NCBI RefSeq assembly: GCF_036289405.1
Contig: NZ_JAYFFI010000006.1
Span: forward strand, 1 to 64,000
Source of the DNA: Pseudoramibacter faecis
Lineage (GTDB): Bacteria > Bacillota > Clostridia > Eubacteriales > Eubacteriaceae
Direction: 5' to 3'
DNA length: 64,000 bases
Of the stretch, positions 34,136 to 42,174 are shown one piece after another. The notes below the pieces were generated by a model. The model worked only from the letters and a program-made list of their open reading frames with translations. It was not told where the DNA came from and did not search any database. The position numbers and the translations under genes are program-made. The number at the start of each line of letters is the position of its first letter. The first letter of the stretch is position 1.

Positions 34136-34940
34136 CCGAGACCTCCTCACGATACGCCGCCTTGATGTCGAAGGCGTGGTTCATCGGACCGGCGCCCTGC
34201 CCCAGATCGAGGCCGTCCGCCAGCGCGCCGGAGAGATAGGCCTTGGCCCGTGCCACCGATTCGGCCAGCGCATAGCCCTTGGCCAGATTCGCCGCGATGG
34301 CCGACGAGAGGGTGCAGCCCGTGCCGTGGGTATTGGGGTTATTGATGCGCCGTCCGTTAAACCAGCGCAGCCGCCCGTCCTGCCAGAGCAAATCGTTGGC
34401 GTCGCTGATGCTGTGACCTCCCTTTACCAGCACGGCACATCCGCAGCGCTCACCGATTTTTGCCGCAGAACGTTCCATCGCTACCGGCGTCTCGATGGGC
34501 ATTTCGGACAAAATCTGGGCCTCGGGAATATTGGGCGTGATCACCTCGGCCAAAGGCAGCAACCCACACCTCAGGGCTTCAATGGCGTCATCCTGCAAAA
34601 GCTTCGCGCCGGAAGTCGCCACCATCACCGGATCGAGCACGATGTGCCGCACTCGGTAGGTCTTTAATTTCTCGGCGATCACCGCAATTAATTCCTCCGA
34701 CGAGACCATACCGATTTTCACCGCGTCGGGGAAAATATCCGTGAAAACCGCGTCGAGCTCCTGCCTGAGAAAATCGGGCGTCACGTCCATGATGGCGGTG
34801 ACGCCGGTGGTGTTCTGGGCTGTGAGCGCCGTAATGGCGCTCATCGCATAAACCCCGTTCAGGGTCATGGTCTTTAAGTCCGCCTGGATACCGGCGCCGC
34901 CGCTGGTATCAGAACCGGCGATTGTCAATGCTGTTTTCAT
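34128..34940 (-). CDS. thiD: Hydroxymethylpyrimidine/phosphomethylpyrimidine kinase
   Basis: 270 residues; the ATG follows AAGGAGG. Ribokinase-fold motifs: TIAGSDTSGGAGIQADLKTM (substrate and HMP binding), DPVMVATSGAKLL, and the anion hole NPNTHGTGCTLSSAIAANLA with the catalytic base. It phosphorylates HMP and HMP-P to HMP-PP for thiamin phosphate synthase. It is the first gene of thiD-cytX under a TPP riboswitch with terminator. Confidence 0.96.
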   Translation of the reverse strand: MKTALTIAGSDTSGGAGIQADLKTMTLNGVYAMSAITALTAQNTTGVTAIMDVTPDFLRQELDAVFTDIFPDAVKIGMVSSEELIAVIAEKLKTYRVRHIVLDPVMVATSGAKLLQDDAIEALRCGLLPLAEVITPNIPEAQILSEMPIETPVAMERSAAKIGERCGCAVLVKGGHSISDANDLLWQDGRLRWFNGRRINNPNTHGTGCTLSSAIAANLAKGYALAESVARAKAYLSGALADGLDLGQGAGPMNHAFDIKAAYREEVSDE

Positions 34941-35042
34941 TCAATGCCTCCTTGTGGTTGTTTTGCAGCATCCCATTTGCCCCGACGCAAGGTGGTGCCC
35001 CCAATGCGCCGGCCTTCATCGCAAAGCCCCAAATCTCGCCAA

Positions 35043-35170
35043 TAAAAAACAGGCACGGTCGTGCCTGCGTTAAAAAGTTCGATGATTTCCCTCCGTTGGC
35101 ATGATCCAAATCAGGTTGTGGGTCAAAACCTGGCTGGTTTTTTCTCAGCCCGCGCCAGCAGACTCCCCAA
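35043..35170 (-). promoter_or_regulatory. TPP riboswitch with terminator, upstream of thiD-cytX
   Basis: Read on the minus strand from 35170, the THI-element core is complete: GGGGAGTC, GGGCTGAGA, then CCTGATTTGGATCATGCCAACG and GGAGGGAAATC (shown here in parts). A hairpin GCAGGCACG-ACC-GTGCCTG plus TTTTTT at 35045-35069 follows as the expression platform. TPP binding should cause early termination of thiD-cytX. About 100 bases remain between the terminator and the thiD start. Confidence 0.93.
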
Positions 35171-35203
35171 TGCGATGAATTTTTCGATTACCATTACTTT
35201 ACC

Positions 35204-35245
35204 AAAAAAAGCGCCCGCGTTAAAGCCCTTTTTAACGCGCGCGCT
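35204..35245 (-). terminator. Terminator after the DeoR regulator gene
   Basis: Minus-strand AGCGCGCGCGTTAAA pairs with TTTAACGCGGGCGCT, then TTTTTT; the hairpin begins at the deoR-family stop codon. Confidence 0.85.
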
Positions 35246-36017
35246 ATTCTGCCACCACCAAATGGATCTGCTGTGCCGCGGCCTTTTGGCGGTCGCTTTC
35301 GGAAATGCGATTGTCAGTGATGATCTGATGCACTTCGGCCATCGGGCAAATCACCGAAAAATAGCCGTTGCCGAATTTACTGCTGTCCGCCAGCACATAA
35401 ACCCGATCGGTCGTCCGGAGAATCGCCTGCTTGATCTGCATCTGCGGCGCCGCGATGGACGTCAGGCCGATTTCAAAGTTGATGCTGTGCACGCCGATGA
35501 AGGCCTTGTCCACCTTGAAGCCAGCAATGCTCCTTTCGGCCAGTTCTCCCATCGTCGCCGGCAAAAACCCGCCGACGTTGCCGCCGATCATATAAAGCTC
35601 CACATGGGGCAGATTGGCCAATTCATTGGCCGATGCCAGCGAATTGGTCACAACCGCCACATTTTTTTCCGAGTGCGCTTTAATCATCAAAGCCAGATAA
35701 AAACAGGTTGTCGAATCGTCGAGCAAGATGATGTCCTGATCCTCGATGTAGCCATAGGCACAGGCGGCGATGCTTTTTTTCTCCGCCACGTGCTGGTGAA
35801 TATGCCGGCCGTGATACTTCTGATCAAAATCTTCCTGCGCCTCGTCGATGCGCAATGCGCCTCCGTGAACCCGGATCAGCTGACCCGCTTCGTCCAGTTC
35901 CTTGATTTTTGTGCGGACCGTGACGGCAGAACACGCCAGCTCCCGGCTGAGCTCCTTAACGCTGACCTTGCCCTTTTGCTGCAGCATCTGAAGAATTCTG
36001 ATCTTTTTTTCGTCCAA
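35244..36017 (-). CDS. DeoR-family transcriptional regulator
   Basis: 257 residues. Start TTG 36017 (MDEKKIRIL) follows AGGGG. The N-terminal DeoR helix-turn-helix (KVSVKELSRELACSAVTVRTKIKELDE) is followed by a DeoR C-terminal sugar-phosphate sensor domain (VDKAFIGVHSINFEIG, LADSSKFG). Family members repress sugar or sugar-acid catabolic genes and are released by phosphorylated intermediates. As the last gene of the putative threonate operon it probably senses a phosphorylated four-carbon acid. Confidence 0.9.
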   Translation of the reverse strand: MDEKKIRILQMLQQKGKVSVKELSRELACSAVTVRTKIKELDEAGQLIRVHGGALRIDEAQEDFDQKYHGRHIHQHVAEKKSIAACAYGYIEDQDIILLDDSTTCFYLALMIKAHSEKNVAVVTNSLASANELANLPHVELYMIGGNVGGFLPATMGELAERSIAGFKVDKAFIGVHSINFEIGLTSIAAPQMQIKQAILRTTDRVYVLADSSKFGNGYFSVICPMAEVHQIITDNRISESDRQKAAAQQIHLVVAE

Positions 36018-36029
36018 CTTTTTCCCCTG

Positions 36030-36608
36030 TTATGGCATCCTGACGTTTTTCAGGCCCAATTGCCTGGTGATCATCGTAAATGCGGGGACAAACCGATCGC
36101 CGAAATCGCCCTTCGGAATCACGATCGCCTCGTCGCTGTCGAGGTAAATGCCGATGGTTTTCGGCGTGACCACGGCCCGGCGCATCTCGCTCCACGGATA
36201 AATCTTCCGGTTTGCTCCCTGCTCGCCAATAATACCACACTTTTCAGAAAATGTCATCCGAACCGGCAAACGATAACGGCTTTCGCGCATGGCTTTTCGC
36301 GCACGCCACTGCAGGGTCAGCGGCGTATATCCCAGAAAGACGATGGCCGCAGCCATATAAAGACCGCAGGCCGCCGCGCCGATCCCGGCGTTCACATGCC
36401 GGAAAACGCCGACAAACGCCACGGCGAGCCCCAGCACGTTCGCAGCAAAGCCCGACGCCTTGGAATAGGCGTGAAACAAATAAAAATCAAAGAGCGCCGG
36501 AACCGTCATCTGAACGCGAAAGGTGAGGTCCGGCAAGGGCTTGCCGGTATCGATCGCCTCGGCCACGGCCTTCGCGTCCATCGGTTCGTTATGCATGGAT
36601 TCGTCCAT
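36030..36608 (-). CDS. YcxB-like two-helix membrane protein
   Basis: 192 residues; ATG 36608 after AAAGGGGG. Two hydrophobic segments (about residues 55-100) sit between a soluble N-terminus and a C-terminal region (FSEKCGIIGEQGANRKIYPWSEMRRAVVTPKTIGIYLDSDEAIVIPKGDF) typical of YcxB-like domains, which resemble PH-like folds. Function is unknown. It lies between permease and regulator in the sugar-acid operon, but the family occurs in many contexts. Confidence 0.75.
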   Translation of the reverse strand: MDESMHNEPMDAKAVAEAIDTGKPLPDLTFRVQMTVPALFDFYLFHAYSKASGFAANVLGLAVAFVGVFRHVNAGIGAAACGLYMAAAIVFLGYTPLTLQWRARKAMRESRYRLPVRMTFSEKCGIIGEQGANRKIYPWSEMRRAVVTPKTIGIYLDSDEAIVIPKGDFGDRFVPAFTMITRQLGLKNVRMP

Positions 36609-36650
36609 CCGTCTGTGCCCCCTTTCATATCAAAGGGAAACCTGCCGCGC

Positions 36651-37706
36651 TCAGCGTGTCGTGTCCGCGATGGTTTCAAGGCCCTTTTGATAGGCCCAGC
36701 CTTCGGGAGAATAAATGCCCTTCTGCCGCTTCATCATGTAACGGTCGAACGCCGCCGTGATGAACGGGCACAGGAAAAGCGTGATGATGGATGCCGTCGC
36801 GCACTGGGCGGTGGCGATGCCCGTGTATTTTTTCATGGAGGGGTCCGCTTCGGCCACCGCCGCCGGCGTCATCGCGGAATTGAGCGCTGTCGTCCCGATG
36901 GCCGCGCCCATGGCGTTTCTTTCCTTCCTGGGCAAAATCAGATTGATCAGGAAGAAGAAGATCACCGCCGTCGCCGCCGAAATCAAACCGAGGATGATCC
37001 CCGAAGCCCCCGCCGTCAAAATCGTCTTGATGTCCGTCTTGGCGCCGATGGAAATCGTCATGAAGAAGGTGACGATGGGCTGCGCGGTTTTGCAGGCCGC
37101 GCGGAAGTGGCTGTCCAGATTGCCCCAGACAAATCCGACGAGAATCGGAATCAGCACCGCGACGAGCGACATCAGCGGGATATTGGCCAGGCCCGTCGCG
37201 CCGAGGGCCACCAGGGTGAAGAACGGTCCGTCGTTGAGCGACAAGATCGAAATGGCGCCGGTGTCCGTCGCGTTTCCGAACTGACTGGATAACGAAATAT
37301 ATAAGGATCCGTTGGAATTGGTGATCGCCGCGATCCACACAAAGGGCGCGATGCCCAGAAATCCGGCGGGACCGCACAATTTGCCGACGATCAGCCCGAC
37401 CAGCACGCCGAGAATAAATTTAAAGCCCGTCATCGTGACGCCTTTATAAAGGGGCATCCCGACCTGCTTGATGTCGATCATCGACCCGCACACGATCAGG
37501 AAGAAGCCCATCATGCAGGCATTTCCCTCGTAAAACAGCGCGGTGACGTAGCCGCCGATCTTAAAAAACTGCGGCACAAAGGTCGCCAGCAGCACCGCGA
37601 TGACCAGCGGAATAATGACGAGGCCGCCCGGCAGCTCGCCCATCTTCTTGAGAATCTGAAAATCCCGCCGCTTGTGTTCCTGATTCGTTGTCTGTTCTTT
37701 GTCCAT
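36651..37706 (-). CDS. KdgT-family sugar-acid permease
   Basis: 351 residues from ATG 37706 behind GGAGAGAGG. About ten hydrophobic segments and the KdgT pattern (GGLVIIPLVIAVLLATFVPQFF, NSNGSLYISLSSQFG, GTTALNSAMTPAAVAEADPS) identify the 2-keto-3-deoxygluconate permease family, proton symporters of sugar acids. Next to a DUF1537 kinase and PdxA2 it more likely imports D-threonate or D-erythronate than ketodeoxygluconate. That substrate is inferred from context. Confidence 0.85.
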   Translation of the reverse strand: MDKEQTTNQEHKRRDFQILKKMGELPGGLVIIPLVIAVLLATFVPQFFKIGGYVTALFYEGNACMMGFFLIVCGSMIDIKQVGMPLYKGVTMTGFKFILGVLVGLIVGKLCGPAGFLGIAPFVWIAAITNSNGSLYISLSSQFGNATDTGAISILSLNDGPFFTLVALGATGLANIPLMSLVAVLIPILVGFVWGNLDSHFRAACKTAQPIVTFFMTISIGAKTDIKTILTAGASGIILGLISAATAVIFFFLINLILPRKERNAMGAAIGTTALNSAMTPAAVAEADPSMKKYTGIATAQCATASIITLFLCPFITAAFDRYMMKRQKGIYSPEGWAYQKGLETIADTTR

Positions 37707-37727
37707 TTTTTCCTCTCTCCTGTGCAA

Positions 37728-39080
37728 TTAATTTTCTCTCTGACGCGCCGCTTCCAAAAACAAGCGGTCGACAATCTTCCCTGCGATCTGATCGTCCCCG
37801 GTCAGGCCGCCCTTGCCGACGATGGGCAGGCCGGCGTACTCTCCCGTCAGGCAGCCGATATCCGTCTGGGGGATCACGTAATCGCGGACTTCAATGCAGC
37901 CGACGCCCATTTGATAGCACACGTTGACCATGGTATCCCCGCCGGTGGTATAAAGCCCGGCCACCTTGTCTCTGCCCGCCTGAGCCAGGGTGTCTGCAAC
38001 GATGCTGCCAAGCCCGGCGTTGATGCAATTGGCGCTCACACCCCGGGCGTATCCATGACGCCGGTCCTCCTCGTCAAGATCCAGCAGATCGCCGTGCAGC
38101 GCCGTCTCCAGCAAAATTGCCCGGGGCTGCTCCGGCTGCTTTAAAAGCCGCACCGTTTGTTCAACCGCTTTCGCGATTTCCGCCGTCGCGGTTTCCGCTC
38201 CGTGAATCAGCGCCAGCGGGTCCACCTCGATATGCGCGACGCGATCGTCCTCGCATAAAACAGCCATCTGCCGCTTGGTCACCGGGGTCGCACTGCCGGC
38301 GGCGATCAGCACGGTCTTGCCGGACACCGGCGGGACATCCGGCACATTGGGCTGCTCAATCTCTGTGAGGCCTCGGTGAAAAGCCAGCTTCGCCGTGAAC
38401 GGGCCGGGATCCACCGCCAGAATCGGCCGCCCCAGCCCGATGGCCGCCCGGGCGATCACATCGATATCCTCGATGGCGATGGCATCCATCAAAATCACTT
38501 TTGCGCCTGCTGCCGCTTTGCCTGCCAGCGCTTTTTTGACAGCCGCTTCTCCCGCAAGCACCGTCTCCAGCGTGACCAAATCCGTCCGGCGCCTGGTTTG
38601 CCCGGCGATCAGCTTCGGAATATAGTTTTCTGTCACCGGCGTGCGCACATCCTGCGCGACCGGCGTGCGAATCAGCGCCACGTTATCGATCACCGAAAAA
38701 CCGCCGACCATGATGCGTCTTGACTGCGGCATCGCCGGCACGACCACCGCCAGCGTGTCCTCCGGCAGGCGGTCGAGCATCGCGTCGATTTCGGTGCCGA
38801 TGCCGCCGCGCAGCGTCGTGTCGATGCGCTTCGAAAAGTAGCGCGCCCCCAGCTTTTTAAGCGCGTCTGTCGCCGAGGCGACCCGTCCGTAGGCCTCTTC
38901 TGCCGAAAGCGCTCGCGAGCTGCTGCTGATCAAAACCGCGTCGAGCGCCGACAGATCCTCGGCGCCTTCGGCCTCATCCACATTAAAAAATACGGCCGTC
39001 CTGGCTTTGGATCTTGCCAGCAAAACCCCGGTGGTTGTCGCGCCGGTCAAATCATCGGCCACCACACCTATTTTTGGCAT
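37728..39080 (-). CDS. dtnK: Four-carbon acid sugar kinase (DUF1537), probable D-threonate kinase
   Basis: 450 residues; ATG after AGGGGGG. The N-terminal DUF1537 domain starts IGVVADDLTGATTTGVLLA and carries KRIDTTLRGGIGTE (substrate site). The C-terminal nucleotide-binding domain has IAAGSATPVTKRQM and GLYTTGGDTMVNVC. Kinases of this family phosphorylate D-threonate, D-erythronate or related acids at C4. Pairing with PdxA2 is the signature of the D-threonate/D-erythronate route to DHAP; which epimer is used cannot be decided here. Confidence 0.88.
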   Translation of the reverse strand: MPKIGVVADDLTGATTTGVLLARSKARTAVFFNVDEAEGAEDLSALDAVLISSSSRALSAEEAYGRVASATDALKKLGARYFSKRIDTTLRGGIGTEIDAMLDRLPEDTLAVVVPAMPQSRRIMVGGFSVIDNVALIRTPVAQDVRTPVTENYIPKLIAGQTRRRTDLVTLETVLAGEAAVKKALAGKAAAGAKVILMDAIAIEDIDVIARAAIGLGRPILAVDPGPFTAKLAFHRGLTEIEQPNVPDVPPVSGKTVLIAAGSATPVTKRQMAVLCEDDRVAHIEVDPLALIHGAETATAEIAKAVEQTVRLLKQPEQPRAILLETALHGDLLDLDEEDRRHGYARGVSANCINAGLGSIVADTLAQAGRDKVAGLYTTGGDTMVNVCYQMGVGCIEVRDYVIPQTDIGCLTGEYAGLPIVGKGGLTGDDQIAGKIVDRLFLEAARQREN

Positions 39081-39099
39081 CTCGTCCCCCCTTGTTTTA

Positions 39100-40119
39100 T
39101 TATTCCGCCGCCCCGCCGTGCTTTCTGATCGCGTATTCCGCGCACACTTTGGTCGACTCGATCAGGCTGACACAATTCGCAATGCCCTTCCCGGCGATAT
39201 CGAAGGCCGTGCCGTGATCCACCGAGCCGCGGATAAACGGCAGCCCCCAGGTGATCGTGACCGATTTTTCAAAATCGAGGGTCTTGCAGGCGATGTGCCC
39301 CTGGTCGTGATATTCCGACAAGATGGCGTCAAACTTGCCGCTCTTGCCGATATTGAAGATCGAGTCGGCGGGAATGGGCCCGACAGCGTTGATGCCCTCG
39401 GCCTTCGCCGCTGCAACCGCCGGTTCGATTTCGTCGATTTCTTCCCGGCCGAACAAGCCGTTATCGCCGTTGTGGGGGTTGATCCCCGCCACCGCGATAA
39501 GCGGATGGTCGATGCCGACGCCTCGCAGCTCTTTATCGATGTTGCGGATATAATCGAGCACGACATCCTTAGTGGCAAAATGAACCGCGTCGATGAGCGA
39601 CATGTGCCGGCTGACGAAAAACACCCGCAGCTTGTGACAGGAAAACATTGTCAGCGCGTAAGGGGATTTGGTCGCATTTTGATAAATTTCTGTGTGGCCC
39701 GGTTCCTTCACGCCGGCCAGTTTAATCGCCTGCTTGTTAATCGGCGCCGTCGAAACCGCGTCGACCTTCCCGGCCAAACCCAGCTCGATGGATTTCATGA
39801 TGAAATCAATGGCCATCTGTCCGGCCAGCCTCTGAACCGTGCCCCACTGCAGCGAATCGGTGTCGTAATCCCCGGTTTCGATAACGTCGATGACCCCGAA
39901 GGTGTATTCGGCTTCGGTGGGATTCGAGATCCGGTGGAACTGAACGCTTTTGCCCAAAACGGCTGCGGCTTTTTCAAGCACGGTTACACTGCCGATCACA
40001 AAGGGCCTGCAGCAGGCATGAATATCGCGATTCAGCATCGTCCCAATTACCGTTTCAGGGCCGATGCCGACCGGGTCGCCCATGGTAATGGCCATAACGG
40101 GTTTAAATTGTGTTGCCAT
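39100..40119 (-). CDS. pdxA2: PdxA2-type 4-phospho-D-threonate/erythronate dehydrogenase
   Basis: 339 residues; ATG after AAAGGA. PdxA family motifs: ITMGDPVGIGPE at the start, STAPINKQAIKLAGV..PGHTEIYQ, the metal-binding His and Asp of SEYHDQGHIACKTLDF, and GLPFIRGSVDHGTAFDIAGKG. In the PdxA2 branch the enzyme oxidises 4-phospho-D-threonate (or erythronate) and the product decarboxylates to DHAP. The adjacent DUF1537 kinase favours this over a vitamin B6 role. It is the first gene of the operon with dtnK, permease, YcxB-like and deoR genes. Confidence 0.9.
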   Translation of the reverse strand: MATQFKPVMAITMGDPVGIGPETVIGTMLNRDIHACCRPFVIGSVTVLEKAAAVLGKSVQFHRISNPTEAEYTFGVIDVIETGDYDTDSLQWGTVQRLAGQMAIDFIMKSIELGLAGKVDAVSTAPINKQAIKLAGVKEPGHTEIYQNATKSPYALTMFSCHKLRVFFVSRHMSLIDAVHFATKDVVLDYIRNIDKELRGVGIDHPLIAVAGINPHNGDNGLFGREEIDEIEPAVAAAKAEGINAVGPIPADSIFNIGKSGKFDAILSEYHDQGHIACKTLDFEKSVTITWGLPFIRGSVDHGTAFDIAGKGIANCVSLIESTKVCAEYAIRKHGGAAE

Positions 40120-40182
40120 TTTAAAGTCCTTTCGTTTGTTTTCTTTTTTCTTCGTTTATTGTTTCAATTTTCTTCATCATCT

Positions 40183-40211
40183 ATTCTATCAGCTCATTTA
40201 ATCCATTTCAA
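40183..40211 (-). promoter_or_regulatory. Promoter of the pdxA2 operon
   Basis: On the minus strand TTGAAA (40211-40206) and TAGAAT (40188-40183) are 17 bases apart; the region is very AT-rich. Confidence 0.75.
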
Positions 40212-40320
40212 GTCGTTTTTAATTATTTTTTAAATTATTTTCCTTTCTTTTATTTTTGGATTTTTATTTTTTTCTTATGTTTCTTTGATTCCCCGACGCG
40301 GATACCCCGTCTTTGACAAT

Positions 40321-40495
40321 TTGACAATCGCCGTTCTCCGTGGGATAATCAATTTGTTTCACACAGGGGAGCCACGCGCTGAGAGGAAGCCTTTGCTTCG
40401 ACCCTTCACCTGATGCGGATAATGCCGACGTAGGAAGTGCCTGGATCACAACGATGCTCAAAACGGCAGGCCGCGATGGCGCTCCTGCCGTTTTT
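40321..40495 (+). promoter_or_regulatory. Promoter and TPP riboswitch with terminator, upstream of thiW-thiM
   Basis: TTGACA (40321-40326) and GATAAT (40344-40349), spacer 17, precede a THI element at about 40363-40442: CAGGGGAGCC, GCTGAGAGGA, ACCCTTCACCTGATGCGG, ATAATGCCGACGTAGGAAG. A hairpin AAAACGGCAGG...CCTGCCGTTTTT at 40460-40495 ends the leader. TPP should terminate transcription before thiW. Confidence 0.94.
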
Positions 40496-40499
40496 GTTG

Positions 40500-40740
40500 T
40501 TTGATTCAATCTGCGCACAGCGCGAAAGGATGTGACCATTGGGAAGATAGGCACCTGCAGCCGCGGGAGCGGGCCGGAGGGGAGCGCCTCGGGTCCGAGC
40601 CGATACCAGCGATGGGAAGCCGTGTTCCGGCGTGAGAGGAGACCAGCGAGTCTCGACCGAGAAACGTCGTCCGGCCCGGGCGATCTGTCGTCTTTGGAAG
40701 ACCGCTGCTCTTGGCGGCTCCGCTTTGAATGTTTTCCTTC
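40500..40740 (+). other. Unexplained GC-rich leader between riboswitch and thiW
   Basis: About 240 bases lie between the riboswitch terminator and the thiW ribosome site. They are GC-rich and hold several short self-complementary pairs, such as CTCGG-GT-CCGAG and GAGAC-CAGCGA-GTCTC. Reading frames through it have no recognisable protein similarity. I do not match it to a known riboswitch; it could be a structured RNA or decayed sequence. Confidence 0.4.
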
Positions 40741-40751
40741 AGGAGGTTCTC

Positions 40752-41282
40752 GTGTCTCAATCTACTTTTAATACGCGCAAGCTTGCCATTGCGGCCCTGC
40801 TTTGTGCCCTCGCCGTCATCGGCTCTTTGTTTTCTTTTCCGGTTTTCGGTTCCAAATGCGCACCGGTGCAGCACATGGTCAATATTCTCTGTGCCGTCCT
40901 GCTCGGGCCTTTCTGGGGCGTGTTCGTCGCCTTTGCCGCAAGCCTTCTGCGCAATCTCTTCGGCCTCGGCACGGTGCTGGCCTTCCCCGGCAGCATGTGC
41001 GGCGCTTTGCTTTGCGGCTTGGTTTACTGGCGCTTTAAAAATCTTTTTGCCACCCTGGCAGCAGAAATCTTTGGCACCGGCATCGTCGGCGGTCTGCTGT
41101 CCTATCCCGTCGCTGTGACCTTCATGGGGATTGCCGCCGGTTCCGTTGCATTTTACGCCTTTGTGGTGCCCTTTCTGATTTCCACAATCGGCGGCGCCAT
41201 CCTCGCCGGTATTCTGGTTGCTGCCCTGCAGAAGAGCGGCGCCTTGGGCAGGATGCAACTGAGCCTTCGTCCTCGCGCATGA
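40752..41282 (+). CDS. thiW: ThiW, thiazole-uptake energy-coupling-factor S component
   Basis: 176 residues from GTG 40752 after AGGAGG (40741-40746). Four to six hydrophobic segments and the ThiW pattern (KLAIAALLCALAVIGSLFSFPVFGSKCAPVQHMVNIL, then FPGSMCGALLCGL) identify the substrate-binding S component of an ECF transporter predicted to import hydroxyethylthiazole. The shared EcfAAT energising module must be elsewhere. It overlaps thiM by ATGA and is under TPP riboswitch control. Confidence 0.9.
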   Translation: MSQSTFNTRKLAIAALLCALAVIGSLFSFPVFGSKCAPVQHMVNILCAVLLGPFWGVFVAFAASLLRNLFGLGTVLAFPGSMCGALLCGLVYWRFKNLFATLAAEIFGTGIVGGLLSYPVAVTFMGIAAGSVAFYAFVVPFLISTIGGAILAGILVAALQKSGALGRMQLSLRPRA

Positions 41283-42070
41283 GCGACCGTCTAAAAGCTT
41301 TGCGCGCGGCCCGGCCGCTGGTGCATTGCGTCGCCAATACGGTCTCCTCCGAGAGCTGTGCCAACCTGCTGCTGGCCCTCGGAGCGAGCCCCATCATGGC
41401 GCACGCTCCGGAGGAAATGGCCGCTGTCACCGCCGCAGCCCAGGCCACCGTGCTCAATACCGGCACCCCGGATGCCGCCAAATGGACCGCCTGCTGCACC
41501 TGTCTTCGCGCCGCCGATCATCCCGTCGTTCTCGATCCGGTCGGCGTCGGCGTGAGTCCCTGGCGCAAGACGGCCATTCGCCAATTGCTCGCCATCCGGT
41601 CTCCAGCCATTTTGCGGGTCAATGCCGGCGAAGCCCAAACCCTCCTGGGTATGGACAGCCGCAGCCAGGGCGTTGACTGCCCCAAGGGACTTCCCCGCGA
41701 TCAGGCGACGTCCCTGGCGCGGCGCCTCGCCCAAATCCGGCGCTGCGTGGTTTTACTCACCGGTACGCTGGACGCTGTCAGCGACGGCCAAAGAACCTAT
41801 TGCATTGCCGGCGGCTCCCCACTGATGAGTCAAATCACCGGCAGCGGCGATATGCTCTCCTGCCTTTGCGGCGCCTTCGCCACGGTGGCCGATGCCTTCA
41901 CGGCGGCCGTCACCGCATCCGCTTTCTGGAAGCTTTGCGCCGAGCGCGCGGCGGCAACCACTTCGGCTCCCGGCTGCCTTCGCGCCGCTTTAATCGACAA
42001 CGTCTATACCGTCGACGATCACGAGCTCGCGGCGGCCATGGCGGGGCGCGGCCTTTTATCCTTCATCTGA
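41279..42070 (+). CDS. thiM: Hydroxyethylthiazole kinase
   Basis: 263 residues, start in the ATGA overlap with thiW. ThiM motifs: PLVHCVANTVSSESCANLLLALGASPIMAHAPEE, LNTGTP, PVVLDPVGVGVSPWR, RVNAGEAQTLLG, and the ribokinase-like anion hole ITGSGDMLSCLCGAF. Here GSGDM replaces the more common GTGCM/GSGCM; the residue after Gly is Asp where many homologues have Cys. It phosphorylates the thiazole moiety for thiamin phosphate synthesis. With thiW it forms a thiazole salvage unit. Confidence 0.94.
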   Translation: MSDRLKALRAARPLVHCVANTVSSESCANLLLALGASPIMAHAPEEMAAVTAAAQATVLNTGTPDAAKWTACCTCLRAADHPVVLDPVGVGVSPWRKTAIRQLLAIRSPAILRVNAGEAQTLLGMDSRSQGVDCPKGLPRDQATSLARRLAQIRRCVVLLTGTLDAVSDGQRTYCIAGGSPLMSQITGSGDMLSCLCGAFATVADAFTAAVTASAFWKLCAERAAATTSAPGCLRAALIDNVYTVDDHELAAAMAGRGLLSFI

Positions 42071-42122
42071 CACGCGCCGCGTGTCTTTTTTATTTGCAAA
42101 ACCAACCCGTCTTGCATACAAT
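42069..42122 (+). promoter_or_regulatory. thiM terminator and pgeF promoter
   Basis: GACACGC-GCC-GCGTGTC followed by TTTTTT (42069-42092) ends thiW-thiM. Directly after it, TTGCAA (42094-42099) and TACAAT (42117-42122) with a 17-base spacer form a promoter for pgeF. Confidence 0.78.
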
Positions 42123-42174
42123 AAGGCCATCCCATCCGGACTTAAAATTTCATTCGAGCACATGTGAGGTTATC

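Noticed and set aside
35061..37292. 743-codon plus-strand frame opposite deoR, the YcxB-like gene and the permease
   Set aside because: It crosses a riboswitch, terminator and three well-supported minus-strand genes and has no domain.
39007..40233. 408-codon plus-strand frame opposite pdxA2 and dtnK
   Set aside because: Shadow frame caused by GC-biased codons; no recognisable domain.
40506..41258. 250-codon open frame on the minus strand across thiW
   Set aside because: It is antisense to thiW, is rich in His/Gln/Gly of the shadow type and has no family resemblance or ribosome site.
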